Below, one piece after another: positions 1 to 8,129 of a stretch of 25,286 nt of DNA (its first letter is position 1; each line of letters starts with the position of its first letter). Where the stretch lies: contig NW_003546489.1 in NCBI RefSeq assembly GCF_000090795.2, forward strand, positions 82,171 to 107,456, given 5' to 3'. A program made the translations under genes and the position numbers. Origin of the DNA: Amphimedon queenslandica. Taxonomy: Eukaryota; Porifera; Demospongiae; Haplosclerida; Niphatidae. The notes below the pieces were generated by a model. The model was given only the letters and a program-made list of their open reading frames with translations, was not told the DNA's origin and ran no database searches.

Positions 1-504
1 ATGACTAACTAAAGTACGCAAGTGTGTGAACTTCTGTACCGGTGAAATACTATCATTACAGTGCACTGCTACATTATAAAGATCCCAAAAGGTCAACCAC
101 TCAGTTACATTACCCTTAAACACTGGTACATTTAATTTCGGTAGCTTAGTTTTGCTGGTCACTGCATCGCTAGAGACTGTCGCGCTACGGTCTTTGCTCA
201 CTCTATTCACACTTCTCAACTGTACTTCAATCTTAGCTAAACTCTCATAAATACGATCATTAAACTTATCCGCATTACCAATCTCTGCCACAATTGCTTC
301 ATCATCATCTAGAAGCTCCAATATTTCTTCATCAAGTTTCTTCAAGGCTGAGTGCTTCTCATTCACATAAAGTCTCAGCTGCTCCAACTTGACTGGATCC
401 ACATCTGCTGCTATCAGGATGTCTTTAGCTTCCTCCAGTCTGCCTACAAGAACATCCCGGAAACCGCACCTTTTCCCCTCCTTCCGTTGTAGCCCTTCCG
501 CCAT
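1..504 (-). CDS. Pao/BEL retrotransposon gag-like protein, N-terminal part (runs off left edge)
   Basis: An uninterrupted 168-codon frame begins at ATG 504-502 and continues past position 1. Its first ~110 residues are charged and helical, with an acidic run (LLDDDEAIVAEIG) that is probably coiled coil. At about residues 120-165 comes the block KLPKLNVPVFKGN followed by EWLTFWDLY and SISPVQKFTHL. That order (LPKL.LP.F.G...EW..FWD....... SPVQKF..L) is the hallmark of the DUF1759 gag-like domain of Pao/BEL LTR retrotransposons. Protease, RT, RNase H and integrase would lie to the left, outside the window. An out-of-frame ATG lies 8 nt upstream (512-510); the 504 start is chosen because only it opens the conserved frame. 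The intact frame sets it apart from nearly every other element here and suggests a recent insertion. Family call is by motif recognition; confidence high. Confidence 0.88.
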   Translation of the reverse strand, partial: MAEGLQRKEGKRCGFRDVLVGRLEEAKDILIAADVDPVKLEQLRLYVNEKHSALKKLDEEILELLDDDEAIVAEIGNADKFNDRIYESLAKIEVQLRSVNRVSKDRSATVSSDAVTSKTKLPKLNVPVFKGNVTEWLTFWDLYNVAVHCNDSISPVQKFTHLRTLVSH

Positions 505-884
505 TTCGCCATGTGATCAATTATTACAACAAAAAATTAATTATTATCTCAACAACTGACAACAAAACTATAAATACACACGAAGGCACTACCAACTACT
601 CAGGTATGTGTACTGATACAAACCTGTAGCGCCGCTGTGTCTTGTTGCCCCGAGATTACAAAATTCCCAACTGTCAGGCTCCTGTCCCGTCGAACGCGCA
701 CTATCCAGGTCCTGTCAATCTCAATCCGGCTCGAGTGACCAAATATTGATTATCTGGTTGGTTCTTTTTAGGAGATGGACGGCTAAATATCAGGACTGGA
801 GCGGATTTAACAAGAGTACAAGACTCACAACAAACTTCTCTTTAATAAAATGGCAGACTCTATTGAGTACTGCGCATGCTCACA
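505..884 (-). repeat. Probable 5' LTR and leader of the BEL element
   Basis: This non-coding stretch precedes the gag frame on the minus strand. Read on that strand from 884 it opens TGTGAGCATGCGCAGTACTC, and LTRs of this class start with TG. It then has a TTTTATTAAAGAG motif, GC-rich stretches and a GTTGTTGAGATAATAATT leader before the ATG. The 3' end of the LTR and the primer-binding site could not be fixed, because no convincing TGG-initial tRNA complement stands out. The matching 3' LTR would be outside the window. The start coordinate is a proposal from sequence appearance only. Confidence 0.5.
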
Positions 885-1049
885 AAAATGAATAATTAAT
901 TAAATGAATAATGAAATAATCACATAATACTATTCAACAGTGACTCCTCAAGATCCTGGTTGTAACCACAGCCGAGGGGTTGGTAACAACCCCAGGAGTA
1001 CATGGATAATACCAGCCGCATCAACGGTAGGAGCACAGCTGATCATGAC

Positions 1050-1320
1050 ATGTCAGTGCTGCCAAATGGTCCAGCACCAACAGCATGATGCCATGTCTGT
1101 GAGGGAAGCAGCTGCACCGGCAGGTGTCCCATAGCATGTCAGAGCCACCGACTGGTCCATCACTAACAGCGAGAGCCACAAATGTGCAGGTGGGCGTACG
1201 AATATGCCCATCACAACCAACAGTGGCATGTCAACGCCGCAGAATGGTCCGGCACCAACAGCAGGCATGCCGTGGGTCACCAATGGTGATGCCCCCTGCC
1301 ACGGGCAGGAACCCATTAAG
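1050..1320 (-). repeat. Degenerate 86-92 bp tandem repeat, three copies, coding-like on minus strand
   Basis: On the plus strand three units begin ATGTCA at 1050, 1136 and 1228. Each is followed about 18 bases later by GGTCCAGCACCAACAGCA or a close variant. On the minus strand the conserved core reads AVGAGPFGSTDM, AVSDGPVGGSDM and AVGAGPFCGVDM, so the unit looks like a repeated peptide of roughly 29-31 residues. Frames shift between copies and stops occur, so it is a decayed coding repeat. It lies downstream of the tyrosine recombinase remnant on the same strand and may belong to the same element, but nothing proves that. The region is much more GC-rich than its surroundings. Confidence 0.5.
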
Positions 1321-1443
1321 AGAGCAGCTCAATTGGAGACCTGGCTTAGGGTTTGTGCCCTACATTGTAAAAAGGGCCATTCAGAGCAACGCCCCCCTCC
1401 CTGGAGGCCCAAATAGAGGCTCAGGATGGTTACAGGCAGACTA

Positions 1444-1521
1444 CACAAATATGGGGGAGTGAGTGATGGGAACCAACACTGCCAGAGATGCCGCAGGCAT
1501 CTCACTCCCCAAATATTTGTG
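1444..1521. repeat. Inverted repeat (20-21 bp arms, 37 nt loop)
   Basis: The left arm 1444-1463 (CACAAATATGGGGGAGTGAG) and the right arm 1501-1521 are reverse complements apart from one G versus TT difference. Such a stem could be a terminal or internal inverted repeat of the tyrosine-recombinase element whose frame ends about 120 bp to the right, or the fold of a transcript end. Its role is unknown. Confidence 0.6.
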
Positions 1522-1642
1522 GGAATATGAAATAAAATAGGTACAAATGCATTGAATGCAAGATCTTAACAATAAAACATAACATAAACATAATTAGGAA
1601 TAATAAGAGCAAAAGGCCCAACATAAACTCAAACAAGAAAAG

Positions 1643-2006
1643 TCAATGGGAAGCCATTAGAGTCTGGGCCACCCCCACCAGGGTACTCCTTGGAGTCAGA
1701 ATATACTGAGTGAATGCCAATGACTTAAACTGACCCAGAACCTTGATAAGTGAATCTTCGAGGCCACAAGCAGCCGTGGTAGTGGCTGCCCCTATATGAA
1801 AGCTGTGGCCATTAAAATGACTAACATCCATCCCTGATGCAGCTAATGCACCATGAATAGCAGCGACCAGACACCTATGGGACGGAGGAGACCAATCCCG
1901 AAACACAAACAGGAGACAGGCTCAGGGCCTCTTACCGCCAGGTTGGCCAATAGGGACTTCACTGGACAGATCAGACCCTGTATTCGCCCCAAATTTCAAA
2001 ATTTAA
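1643..2006 (-). pseudogene. Tyrosine recombinase C-terminal domain, broken (DIRS/Ngaro or Crypton type)
   Basis: Three minus-strand frames must be joined to read the domain. First comes FGANTGSDL (to ~1965), then CPVKSLLANLAVRGPEP (~1965-1915), then the longest piece from about 1906 to the stop at 1643. The last piece holds NGHSFHIGAATTTAACGLED, VLGQFKSLAF and TQYILTPRS. This matches the catalytic core of eukaryotic transposon tyrosine recombinases, where HxxR lies in GHSFRIGAATTAA and the Tyr nucleophile follows LGRW.S.A...YI. The catalytic Arg of HxxR is His here (codon CAT, 1796-1798), the W of LGRW is lost, and there are two frameshifts, so it cannot be active. The nucleophile Tyr remains. 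A DIRS-like retroelement or a Crypton are both possible; no RT frame was seen nearby. Confidence 0.82.
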
Positions 2007-2303
2007 AATCAGACAATTGCAACATCAGCATTTAACAATCCTTACTCACTGTAATGTTTTCTTCCTGAGTATTAAACCTTCTGAACCTATCAATCTGGTC
2101 ATGGCTTTCTGCTGTATTTTAATTGGCCAACCAAAAGGAAGGTTTAATTATATATTAATTATGTCATAGTCAGCAAGTAATAATTAAATCGGTGATGCTA
2201 ATGAATGAAATAAATTCAGCAATCTTAACACCAAGTACAAATTAAACTTATTTGCCATAAACATTGGTAAATTAATTCATGTAAGGCTATAGAAAAGCAT
2301 TAG
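2007..2303. other. AT-rich spacer, nothing recognised
   Basis: No frame of note and no family motif was found on either strand. It contains short AT-rich repeats of the type TTAATTA/TAATTAA. Confidence 0.5.
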
Positions 2304-2513
2304 AGTGCAGTGGCGGATCTAGGGGAGTTCCATGGAATCCCCCTTTGGCAGTAGTTCTTTTCAGTGTCTTTGCAGCCAGTTTGCAACACTTCCTCCAATT
2401 TATTAATTAAAATTGATGAGCCACACCCAAATTTTGATTTTATTTAATTAGCTGCACCTACTTAAGTAAAATGGAACCTCCCATTTTAATGTTTTTAGAT
2501 TCGCCAGTGCAGT
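2304..2513. mobile_element. hAT-like MITE, ~194 bp, with putative 8 bp target duplication
   Basis: The left end from 2312 reads GGCGGATCTAGGGGAGTTCC. The right end up to 2505, read in reverse complement, gives GGCGAATCTAA and then, after a short insertion, GGGAGGTTCCAT, so the inverted repeats extend about 20 bp imperfectly. The sequence CAGTGGCGGATCTAG at the left end resembles termini of hAT-derived small elements. AGTGCAGT occurs directly before (2304-2311) and directly after (2506-2513) the element as a perfect direct repeat, matching the 8 bp duplication expected for hAT. There is no coding capacity. The right end could be placed 3-4 bases further out. Confidence 0.62.
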
Positions 2514-2674
2514 GTCACATGCATAGTACATAGAATCACTGGGCCATGCAACTGTGTGTGGGTGCTGGTGTTAGTGAAAGGAGAAACGGCAATCTAATTT
2601 AGAATCGAGGTTCGTAATCATACTCCTCGCACATGAAGTGATGGGAGTTTGAGGCTTGTTAATTAAACAAAAGT

Positions 2675-2917
2675 TTACATTAGAACTACATTACGTCCAA
2701 TGGCATCATTAAGATTTTGTCTCCGGTATTGATCTAATACTAAACCCTTACTGTGCTGGATAGCAGCCTGAAAATGAGCACTAAGCTCAGCATGTGTCAA
2801 TCTATCCTTCTCTATCCTGTCTCTAATGACGTCTTCAAACTGCTCCAACTTTGCCTTTGTTGTAGGGAAGTGGTGTCTATGGTGGTAAGGGGTGTGTTCA
2901 CAGACACGCTTACTCCA
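2675..2917 (-). CDS. Exon-like open frame, 80 codons, unrecognised
   Basis: A frame without ATG runs from just after a TAG (2918-2920) to a TAA at 2675-2677. The product is highly charged and helical: TKAKLEQFEDVIRDRIEKD is followed by THAELSAHFQAAIQHSKG and ends DAIGRNVVLM. Its composition looks like real protein rather than noise. The AG of the upstream TAG could act as a splice acceptor, making this a 3' terminal exon. No matching upstream exon was identified and the family is not recognised. The plus-strand frame over the same bases has poor composition and is taken as its shadow. Confidence 0.4.
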   Translation of the reverse strand, partial: WSKRVCEHTPYHHRHHFPTTKAKLEQFEDVIRDRIEKDRLTHAELSAHFQAAIQHSKGLVLDQYRRQNLNDAIGRNVVLM

Positions 2918-3294
2918 CTAGACTTTAGCTGTTTGTCTTTCCTGAATTGGACTATGGAATTCAAGATACACTTGTAAAACTAGGGTTTGAGATTGCGATG
3001 TTCAAATCCTACTGCATAGTTTCTAGATAAAAAAAAACAAGTTAATGCTCTAAAGTAAGCTTTGTTTCAAATACGTTTTATATCTGTTTCACCATTATTT
3101 CTAAGAAATTGGACTTTGGAAATCATTTTATCTTGTAGAAACATTGAGAAATAGGAATTGCAATCACAAACAATCACTAAGACAAAATCATAAATCATAA
3201 AAATTCGAAATTTTGGTAAAATAGGATTTACAGTCATGACGTTCAAAGTTGAAAATCCACAAACATTAAATTACTTGACAAAATACAATTTCCT
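2918..3294. other. AT-rich stretch without recognisable gene
   Basis: No family motif was seen. The phrase ATTGGACT.TGGAA occurs twice (about 2946 and 3110) with partly similar flanks, hinting at a very diverged direct duplication. Confidence 0.35.
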
Positions 3295-4951
3295 TTATTC
3301 AAAATGAGAAATTTGGATTAGTGGAAGTATACACGGACCGTAATGGAACCACTCTTTACATGCTGTACAATATACCATTTGATTTCTAGTGTCAGGAAGA
3401 TGACAAACACAAGATATCTCAAATTTGCTACTCTTTGGTTTTAGAGGGCAATATTGCATGAAAAGGGCTTAATCTTCATCTGTTCAATACATTTTAAATA
3501 ACAACTTCGAAAAGTCCTCTCATCATATGTAAAACTTGCAGGATCTTTTCCTTCACACAACATACATGCAAATGCTAAATCATACAAACGGCAGCTAAAA
3601 CTGTGACTTAGTTGTTGGACATCATGGTACAATATGTACACTGTTTTAGATGAACTACATAGAAGTACAGCAATTGACTCCTACACTGATGCAATAATTT
3701 TTTTGTTAGTACGCTATCATACACTTTCACTAAATTAGGCAATGTTTGAGACACAAATTCAATGACACTGTGAAGCATTCAATATCGACACAAAAGATAG
3801 TGTATTTCCAAGTGTCACATCATAACGGCTATGCATATTAGGAAATTGGACTCTCAGCACTACAATACCAGCAATAAATAGATTACAGTTTAAATCATTG
3901 TCAGCTTTTCATTGCCAATAGTAATCAATGCTGGATCATCACTTTCAAAATCAACCTCATCTAAATTGACTATTGATTCACCTGAGCTTCCTTTATTTTC
4001 ACCATTTACTAGACTTAATTCTTTTCTCTTTTGTGATCAATGAGCTGGTGTTCCAATAACAACATTACATTGTTCCTGTAGAGGTGGATTACTTTGACCT
4101 GGAAATAAATCCCATCAACATTTCCTTTATCTTTCTTTTTGTCTTGAAGTGTTCGTACACTTTATTGGCAATGTACTTTCACTTCCTTTTGGGCGACCTT
4201 TTCCTTCACTTTTTGCTTGGTGTTAAGCTTTGTTTTAAGTACAGATGTAATTACTTCATTGTCTGGGGACTGTAAAAAACTGACACATAATGACATAGCT
4301 AAACCAATGTTCATGATTGTGCATATACATACCACATTTGTAGCATTCTGGCTATTTTTGATAGGGCTTAACACTGGCACAGATACTGCAATATCACCAG
4401 TGGACACAGAAGATGACTCTCAGAAACCATCATCATCATCAGCTTCATGTGAACTAGGTCTGCTGATAGCAGAATCAACAGCATTTGAAAAAACATTTAG
4501 TTTATTGTCAGGAGCAGTACCAATGACACTTGTACAATAAACAGTTGAAGAAATAGGATACTCTATGTCATGGAAGCCCCTAGTAACATTCCCGTTTACG
4601 TTCGTATTGCTTTGTTGATGTTAGCGAGCATGAGTTCATGCTTGCGCATATGTGAATGCACAAGCTCCTTCCATTTCTCCACCACAATCATTATCACATC
4701 ACATTTGTAGTCAAACGAGTAAACATCAGACTCCTCTTTTTCAGTTCCCCTGGCTCCCAATTCTCCTTGCTGCTGTTCCTTCTCTCTAATAAGAGAACCA
4801 TCCCTTGAAAGCTTTTTGAAAAAATCAGGTATAAGCAGTAGCGCAATCACTGTGCTTGAAAGCAAAATGATTATAAGTGTGAGCATTTTCTTTGGCCTTA
4901 GCAATAGGCACTTACAGTACATCCTCCCAAAAGTGAATGTTAGACAGCTTG
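3295..4951 (-). pseudogene. AT-hook / Ulp1-like cysteine protease / PHD-like finger gene, multi-exon, decayed
   Basis: Minus-strand pieces read in order. An exon 4951-4916 (KLSNIHFWEDVL) joins in phase through a 61 nt intron (4915-4855, GTAAGT..AAG) to VIALLLIPDFFKK and a charged region ending KWKELVHSHMRKHELML. After a frame change come a linker, a second possible intron (4332-4270, GTATGT..TTTTTACAG) and the AT-hook-like KGRPKGSE at ~4200. An acidic region ends in LDEVDFESDDPALITIG. Then come Ulp1/C48-type pieces: LFIAGIVVLRVQFPN, NLVKVYDSVLTKKLL, and VQQLSHSFSC before RLYDLAFACML, where active family members have QQ..(S/G)..DCGL. The catalytic Cys is kept but the Asp and Gly beside it are Ser and Arg. 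A PHD-like finger closes the protein: CVCHLPD, YCTACKEWFHYGPC. At least three frameshifts or stops break it. Ulp1-PHD proteins of this layout are frequent in invertebrate mobile elements; the role as a transposon accessory protease is inferred. Confidence 0.68.
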
Positions 4952-5113
4952 CTGAAAAAAATTTGGAACAAACATTTTAAGGTCCATAGTTTACACATTT
5001 ATTTCTTTTGACTAATTTTTTGATAATAGGATGATGATAGCATTGATTGAGCTCAGTTTGTCATATGAAAGCACTAGCAGTGTGTCACCTTTACATTCTT
5101 GTTCTCCTTTTAG

Positions 5114-5724
5114 TCCTGTGTCATCTATAGCCAAAAAGCCCATGTTTCCAAGTAAGTAAACGAACTACTTGACCAGCAGTAAAAACTATCAAGTCAATTC
5201 CAGTTGTGGATATGGTAGTATATACAGTAGTTAATTATAGACCTTTCTCACAGTGTGATTTGTCTATGAGGCGCCATGTTGTTGTGCGAAAGATGCACCG
5301 AGCTTAATAAGTCAAAGTGTCAATTTTATTTAATTTGCAATTTGGAAGATCTCATTTGTCCACATTGATATATAATCTACTCTTGATTCTACTTATCACT
5401 GCAATTTAGTCTTTCCTTTTGCAGTTCTTATGGAGATAATTATACATCTATGACGGCTTATTAATGATTAGACATTGCAAAATTTGCAGTGATGCAAAAT
5501 GTTTGTAGCTTTGTAAATAGCTTAAATTAGTCTAACGTTATTGGTACAATTAAAGTCTTTGTCACTGAATGGGTCTTTTGTATTGTTTACTTTTAGATGA
5601 TAATATTAAAGATCTGGTGCATTTGTACAAGGCCAATGCAGTTTCAGATTTAACAAAGGAAGCGGCAGCAATAGTCAAAGTGGAAGGACAGCTAAGAAAA
5701 AAGAAATCAGTGCGACAACAATGA
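5114..5724 (+). CDS. Two 3' exons of a spliced gene, product unrecognised
   Basis: Exon 5114-5151 follows a pyrimidine-rich acceptor (TTCTCCTTTTAG) and ends at GTAAGTAAA. Exon 5597-5724 follows TTGTTTACTTTTAG and ends in TGA. The phases fit exactly: the first exon leaves one base (A) and the second supplies AT, giving an Asn codon. Joined, the first exon encodes PVSSIAKKPMFP and the second DNIKDLVHLYKANAVSDLTK and then a Lys-rich tail ending KKKSVRQQ. The 445 nt intron between is far longer than others in this window. Earlier exons were not located. The family is not recognised. The clean splice signals and matched phase make this one of the better candidates for a functional gene end. Confidence 0.55.
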
Positions 5725-5790
5725 AAGTACCTAAAAACTTTTTGTACATAAATGAATGATTAGTTGTAGTTTATATTGGGAGGAATAGCA

Positions 5791-6031
5791 TATGTGACCA
5801 TAATTGACAAAAGGTACCTTATGGCGGATAGGAAAATTGGTCTTTAAAGGCTAAAAATCAAACTTCCTGAGCTCCCTTAGCATAAAATTTCTCCATAGGA
5901 TGAAAAAAGTTACTATGAAACTTCTAGAAACAATTGTTGTCTACCAGAGCACTCACATGTTAATATTTTTCATCATAATGATGAATTTAAAAATCCGCCA
6001 TAGGGTACCTTTTGTCAATTATAGTCACATA
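5791..6031. mobile_element. MITE with ~41 bp inverted repeats and TA target site (Tc1/mariner-like)
   Basis: The left end starts TATGTGACCATAATTGACAA at 5791 and continues through AAAGGTACCTTATGGCGGAT. The right end to 6031 is its reverse complement with two or three differences. The ends are flanked by TA on both sides, consistent with a TA target duplication. The 237 bp between has no coding capacity. It sits directly 3' of the spliced exons at 5114-5724 and before the exon-like pieces at 6060-6720. Confidence 0.8.
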
Positions 6032-6059
6032 TAATGTTAAAAAGGAAAAAGGCATTTGT

Positions 6060-6720
6060 AGGAAGTTCTTACCAGAACCAAACCCCACACCAGTGGAGTT
6101 CAACAAGATCTTGGCTGTCTTTAAAAAAGCAATTGATCTTTAATATAAAGAACTTCACATAACAATAAGTAACGTATTTATAAGTGATTCTTCAGATGTC
6201 ATAGAGGAATGTGACTTACAAAGGAAGCTATTTGATTACTATGCTGTCAATGCCAAGTTGGCACAAACTGTATACAGTTGTTAAATTAGATTTAAAGTTA
6301 TGTTATGTGATGACACTGAAAATAATTCATACAGAAGAAAGTTGAAAAGGTGAAAGAGTCTGTTGTAAGTACTAGTATGTTGTAATAGTAGCATTGATAT
6401 TAATTAAGTCTAAAAAATAGTAAAGCAGGAAACATAGAAGGACAGCCTCCTAAACCTTCATTTGGTATAAAAATTAATAAGAATAATTTGATAAATATTA
6501 ACATCTCCCTCTAATTAGAAGAAACTGAGCCAGTCATTAAGTGCCGTATTGAATGTGTACGTAATTTTAGGACTTTCATTCCTGACACTTCTTGCAACTT
6601 GTCTTATGGAAGTTGTGTGGTGTATACTTAGCCACAACTCACTTGCCCATTGTGTGACCCTAACGGTTATGAAAGATTTATGAACCAGGATTTGTTTCTG
6701 GAACTGATGCCTTAAGTACT
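6060..6720 (+). CDS. Series of short exon-like segments, unrecognised
   Basis: Several coding-like pieces lie in order on the plus strand. The first, after a GTAG, reads KFLPEPNPTPVEFNKIL then AVFKKAIDL. The second (~6190-6273) reads DVIEECDLQRKLFDYY then AVNAKLAQT. A 30 nt piece reads KKVEKVKESV, flanked by an ATACAG acceptor and a GTAAGT donor at about 6366. A last piece after TCTAATTAG contains ETEPVIKCRIECVRNFRTF and, after a stop, LTCPLCDPNGYERFMNQD. The joins are uncertain and in-frame stops occur. It may be part of the gene whose exons end at 5724, a separate gene, or a decayed element gene. The low score reflects the missing full model. Confidence 0.3.
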
Positions 6721-6857
6721 AGTACTGAGTTAACTCAGTTTTATTGGTTGCATTTTTTGACCATGATTTTAATAATTACATAGTTTGTTCCAAAAATTCG
6801 AGCAGAAAAAAATAATTTTAATCCATTTGTCAAATTTAATGGTTCTGGAAGATGATA

Positions 6858-7950
6858 CTACCTTATAAGACCATCAGCCAAACTTTCATAATTTTCATTT
6901 ACAATAAATGGCACTGTAGTGGATTGGTCTTTTAGACTTCTGATAGTGCGATCAGGTACACTACAGGCATAATTGTCAAACATCTATTACGTGTAAATAA
7001 AATTATGACTAGATAAAATTAGCAAACTTTCAATTGTGGAAAATCATACAGTACATTTGGAATGCCACCTGGTGCCTCAGCCATTGATGATTTTCTCACG
7101 TAGTGTAACTTCCATTCACTTGTAAAAGTATCAAGTTGTTTTTGAATAAAATGAGCAAAAGCATATCTTGCTGTATCACTAAAATATTCGTCAAAAATTA
7201 TACAATACCTATACTTAGATGTGATAGTTGGATAATGTGTTAGAGCATCTTTGCATTAGTTCCTGTAAGATTCAGATAATGTTAAAAGCTATTACAACAG
7301 ACAATACTTTAAAAAAGTTTATCCACTGTTCACTGTAATGCTTCAATAAAAGACTCGAGAAGGATTCTATTCTCTGTAATTATGAATCAGGTATTTAAAT
7401 GCTAAATACAATAATTATGTCATAATACTGTATTATGACATTTCACTTATTATTTTATTTGGCATTGAAATACCTGATTCATAGAGGACCGTCTGTATAT
7501 ACGACCACTAATGCTTAATTTGTGTTGCATAAGAGGTTGAAGAAATGAAATAGTACTCTTCTTTGTGCCTACGTCGGTTCGTAAAAACCTAGGACATCCG
7601 ATATAAAAATGACTCGTGCGTAATTCAGACTAAGAGCTTACCCCTTAATTGTTGTACAGCATTCATATAGTACCATGCAACTTGAGATGGGTCATTATTG
7701 GACTTTGATACATTTAACCATAAATTTTTTCCATAAAAACTGGTACCTTGATATTACACAAATAAAGTTAAATATACCAATCATGGCATCCATTAACTGG
7801 TAACATGTACGGCTGTATTGTATCGTAACTATAACAATGCCAAAGAAAGTCAGGTCCCTATATTATAGATTACAAAGTCAGTTTGCATTTATGAGGGTAT
7901 ACAGTTTGTTTCTATAAATTCTCCTTTTTAATCTCCTAATTTTTAGCTGT
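6858..7950 (-). pseudogene. rve-type (retroviral integrase fold) integrase gene, multi-exon, inactivated
   Basis: Minus-strand exons give the full order of an integrase core as found in multi-exon invertebrate rve proteins. RLKRRIYRNK (~7936-7905) comes first. GPDFLWHCYSYDTIQPYM then GCHD (7857-7778) follows, and next GKNLWLNVSKSNNDPSQVAW to LRG (exon end 7642). GCPRFLRTDVGTKKSTISFL ends at RRSSMNQ (7598-7474). RIESFSSLLL then WINFFK (7373-7308) is next. The piece 7255-7028 holds AFAHFIQKQLDTFTSEW and AEAPGGIPNVLYDFPQLK. The last exon (6983-6858) is MFDNYACSVPDRTIRS and stops at TAG. Small introns of 43, 45 and 44 nt separate several exons; one of 100 nt is palindromic. The first catalytic Asp is Tyr (TAT, 7831-7833). 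The second (RTD) and the Glu (QRIE) remain. One acceptor is CG instead of AG (7600-7599) and there are frameshifts, so it is not functional. Confidence 0.78.
7374..7483 (-). repeat. Near-perfect palindrome filling a 100 nt intron of the rve gene
   Basis: Plus-strand 7381-7428 (starting TATGAATCAGGTATTT) and 7430-7483 (ending AAATACCTGATTCATA) are reverse complements with about three mismatches and one small gap; a single base separates the arms. The intron runs 7473-7374 (donor CAG/GTATTT, acceptor ATTACAG). The arm at 7474-7483 is the last ten bases of the upstream exon, so the copy beside the acceptor repeats the exon end and donor in inverted orientation. Confidence 0.85.
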
Positions 7951-8129
7951 GCTTTTCCTTCTGAATCTAGTTAGGCAAGTAATGCCATAACTGTATATCT
8001 GATTATAAATAAATAATAAGATATATATATATCTCATAATTATGACATCATCCTTTGATGTGGTTGGGTTCATATTTTTGCATATATACCGGCCTTTTAG
8101 AAATGCTGTCATCATTATGAAATACATCC

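Noticed and set aside
1124-1462. 112-codon plus-strand frame over the tandem repeat
   Set aside because: The minus strand gives the repeated AVGAGPFGSTDM peptide, so the plus frame is probably antisense; the region is also broken.
4217-4540. 107-codon plus-strand frame
   Set aside because: The minus strand here carries the linker of the Ulp1-PHD gene, with splice-like borders; the plus frame is its shadow.
6715-6742. Palindromes AGTACTAGTACT and CTGAGTTAACTCAG side by side
   Set aside because: Short self-complementary words with no second copy or gene context found; may be chance.
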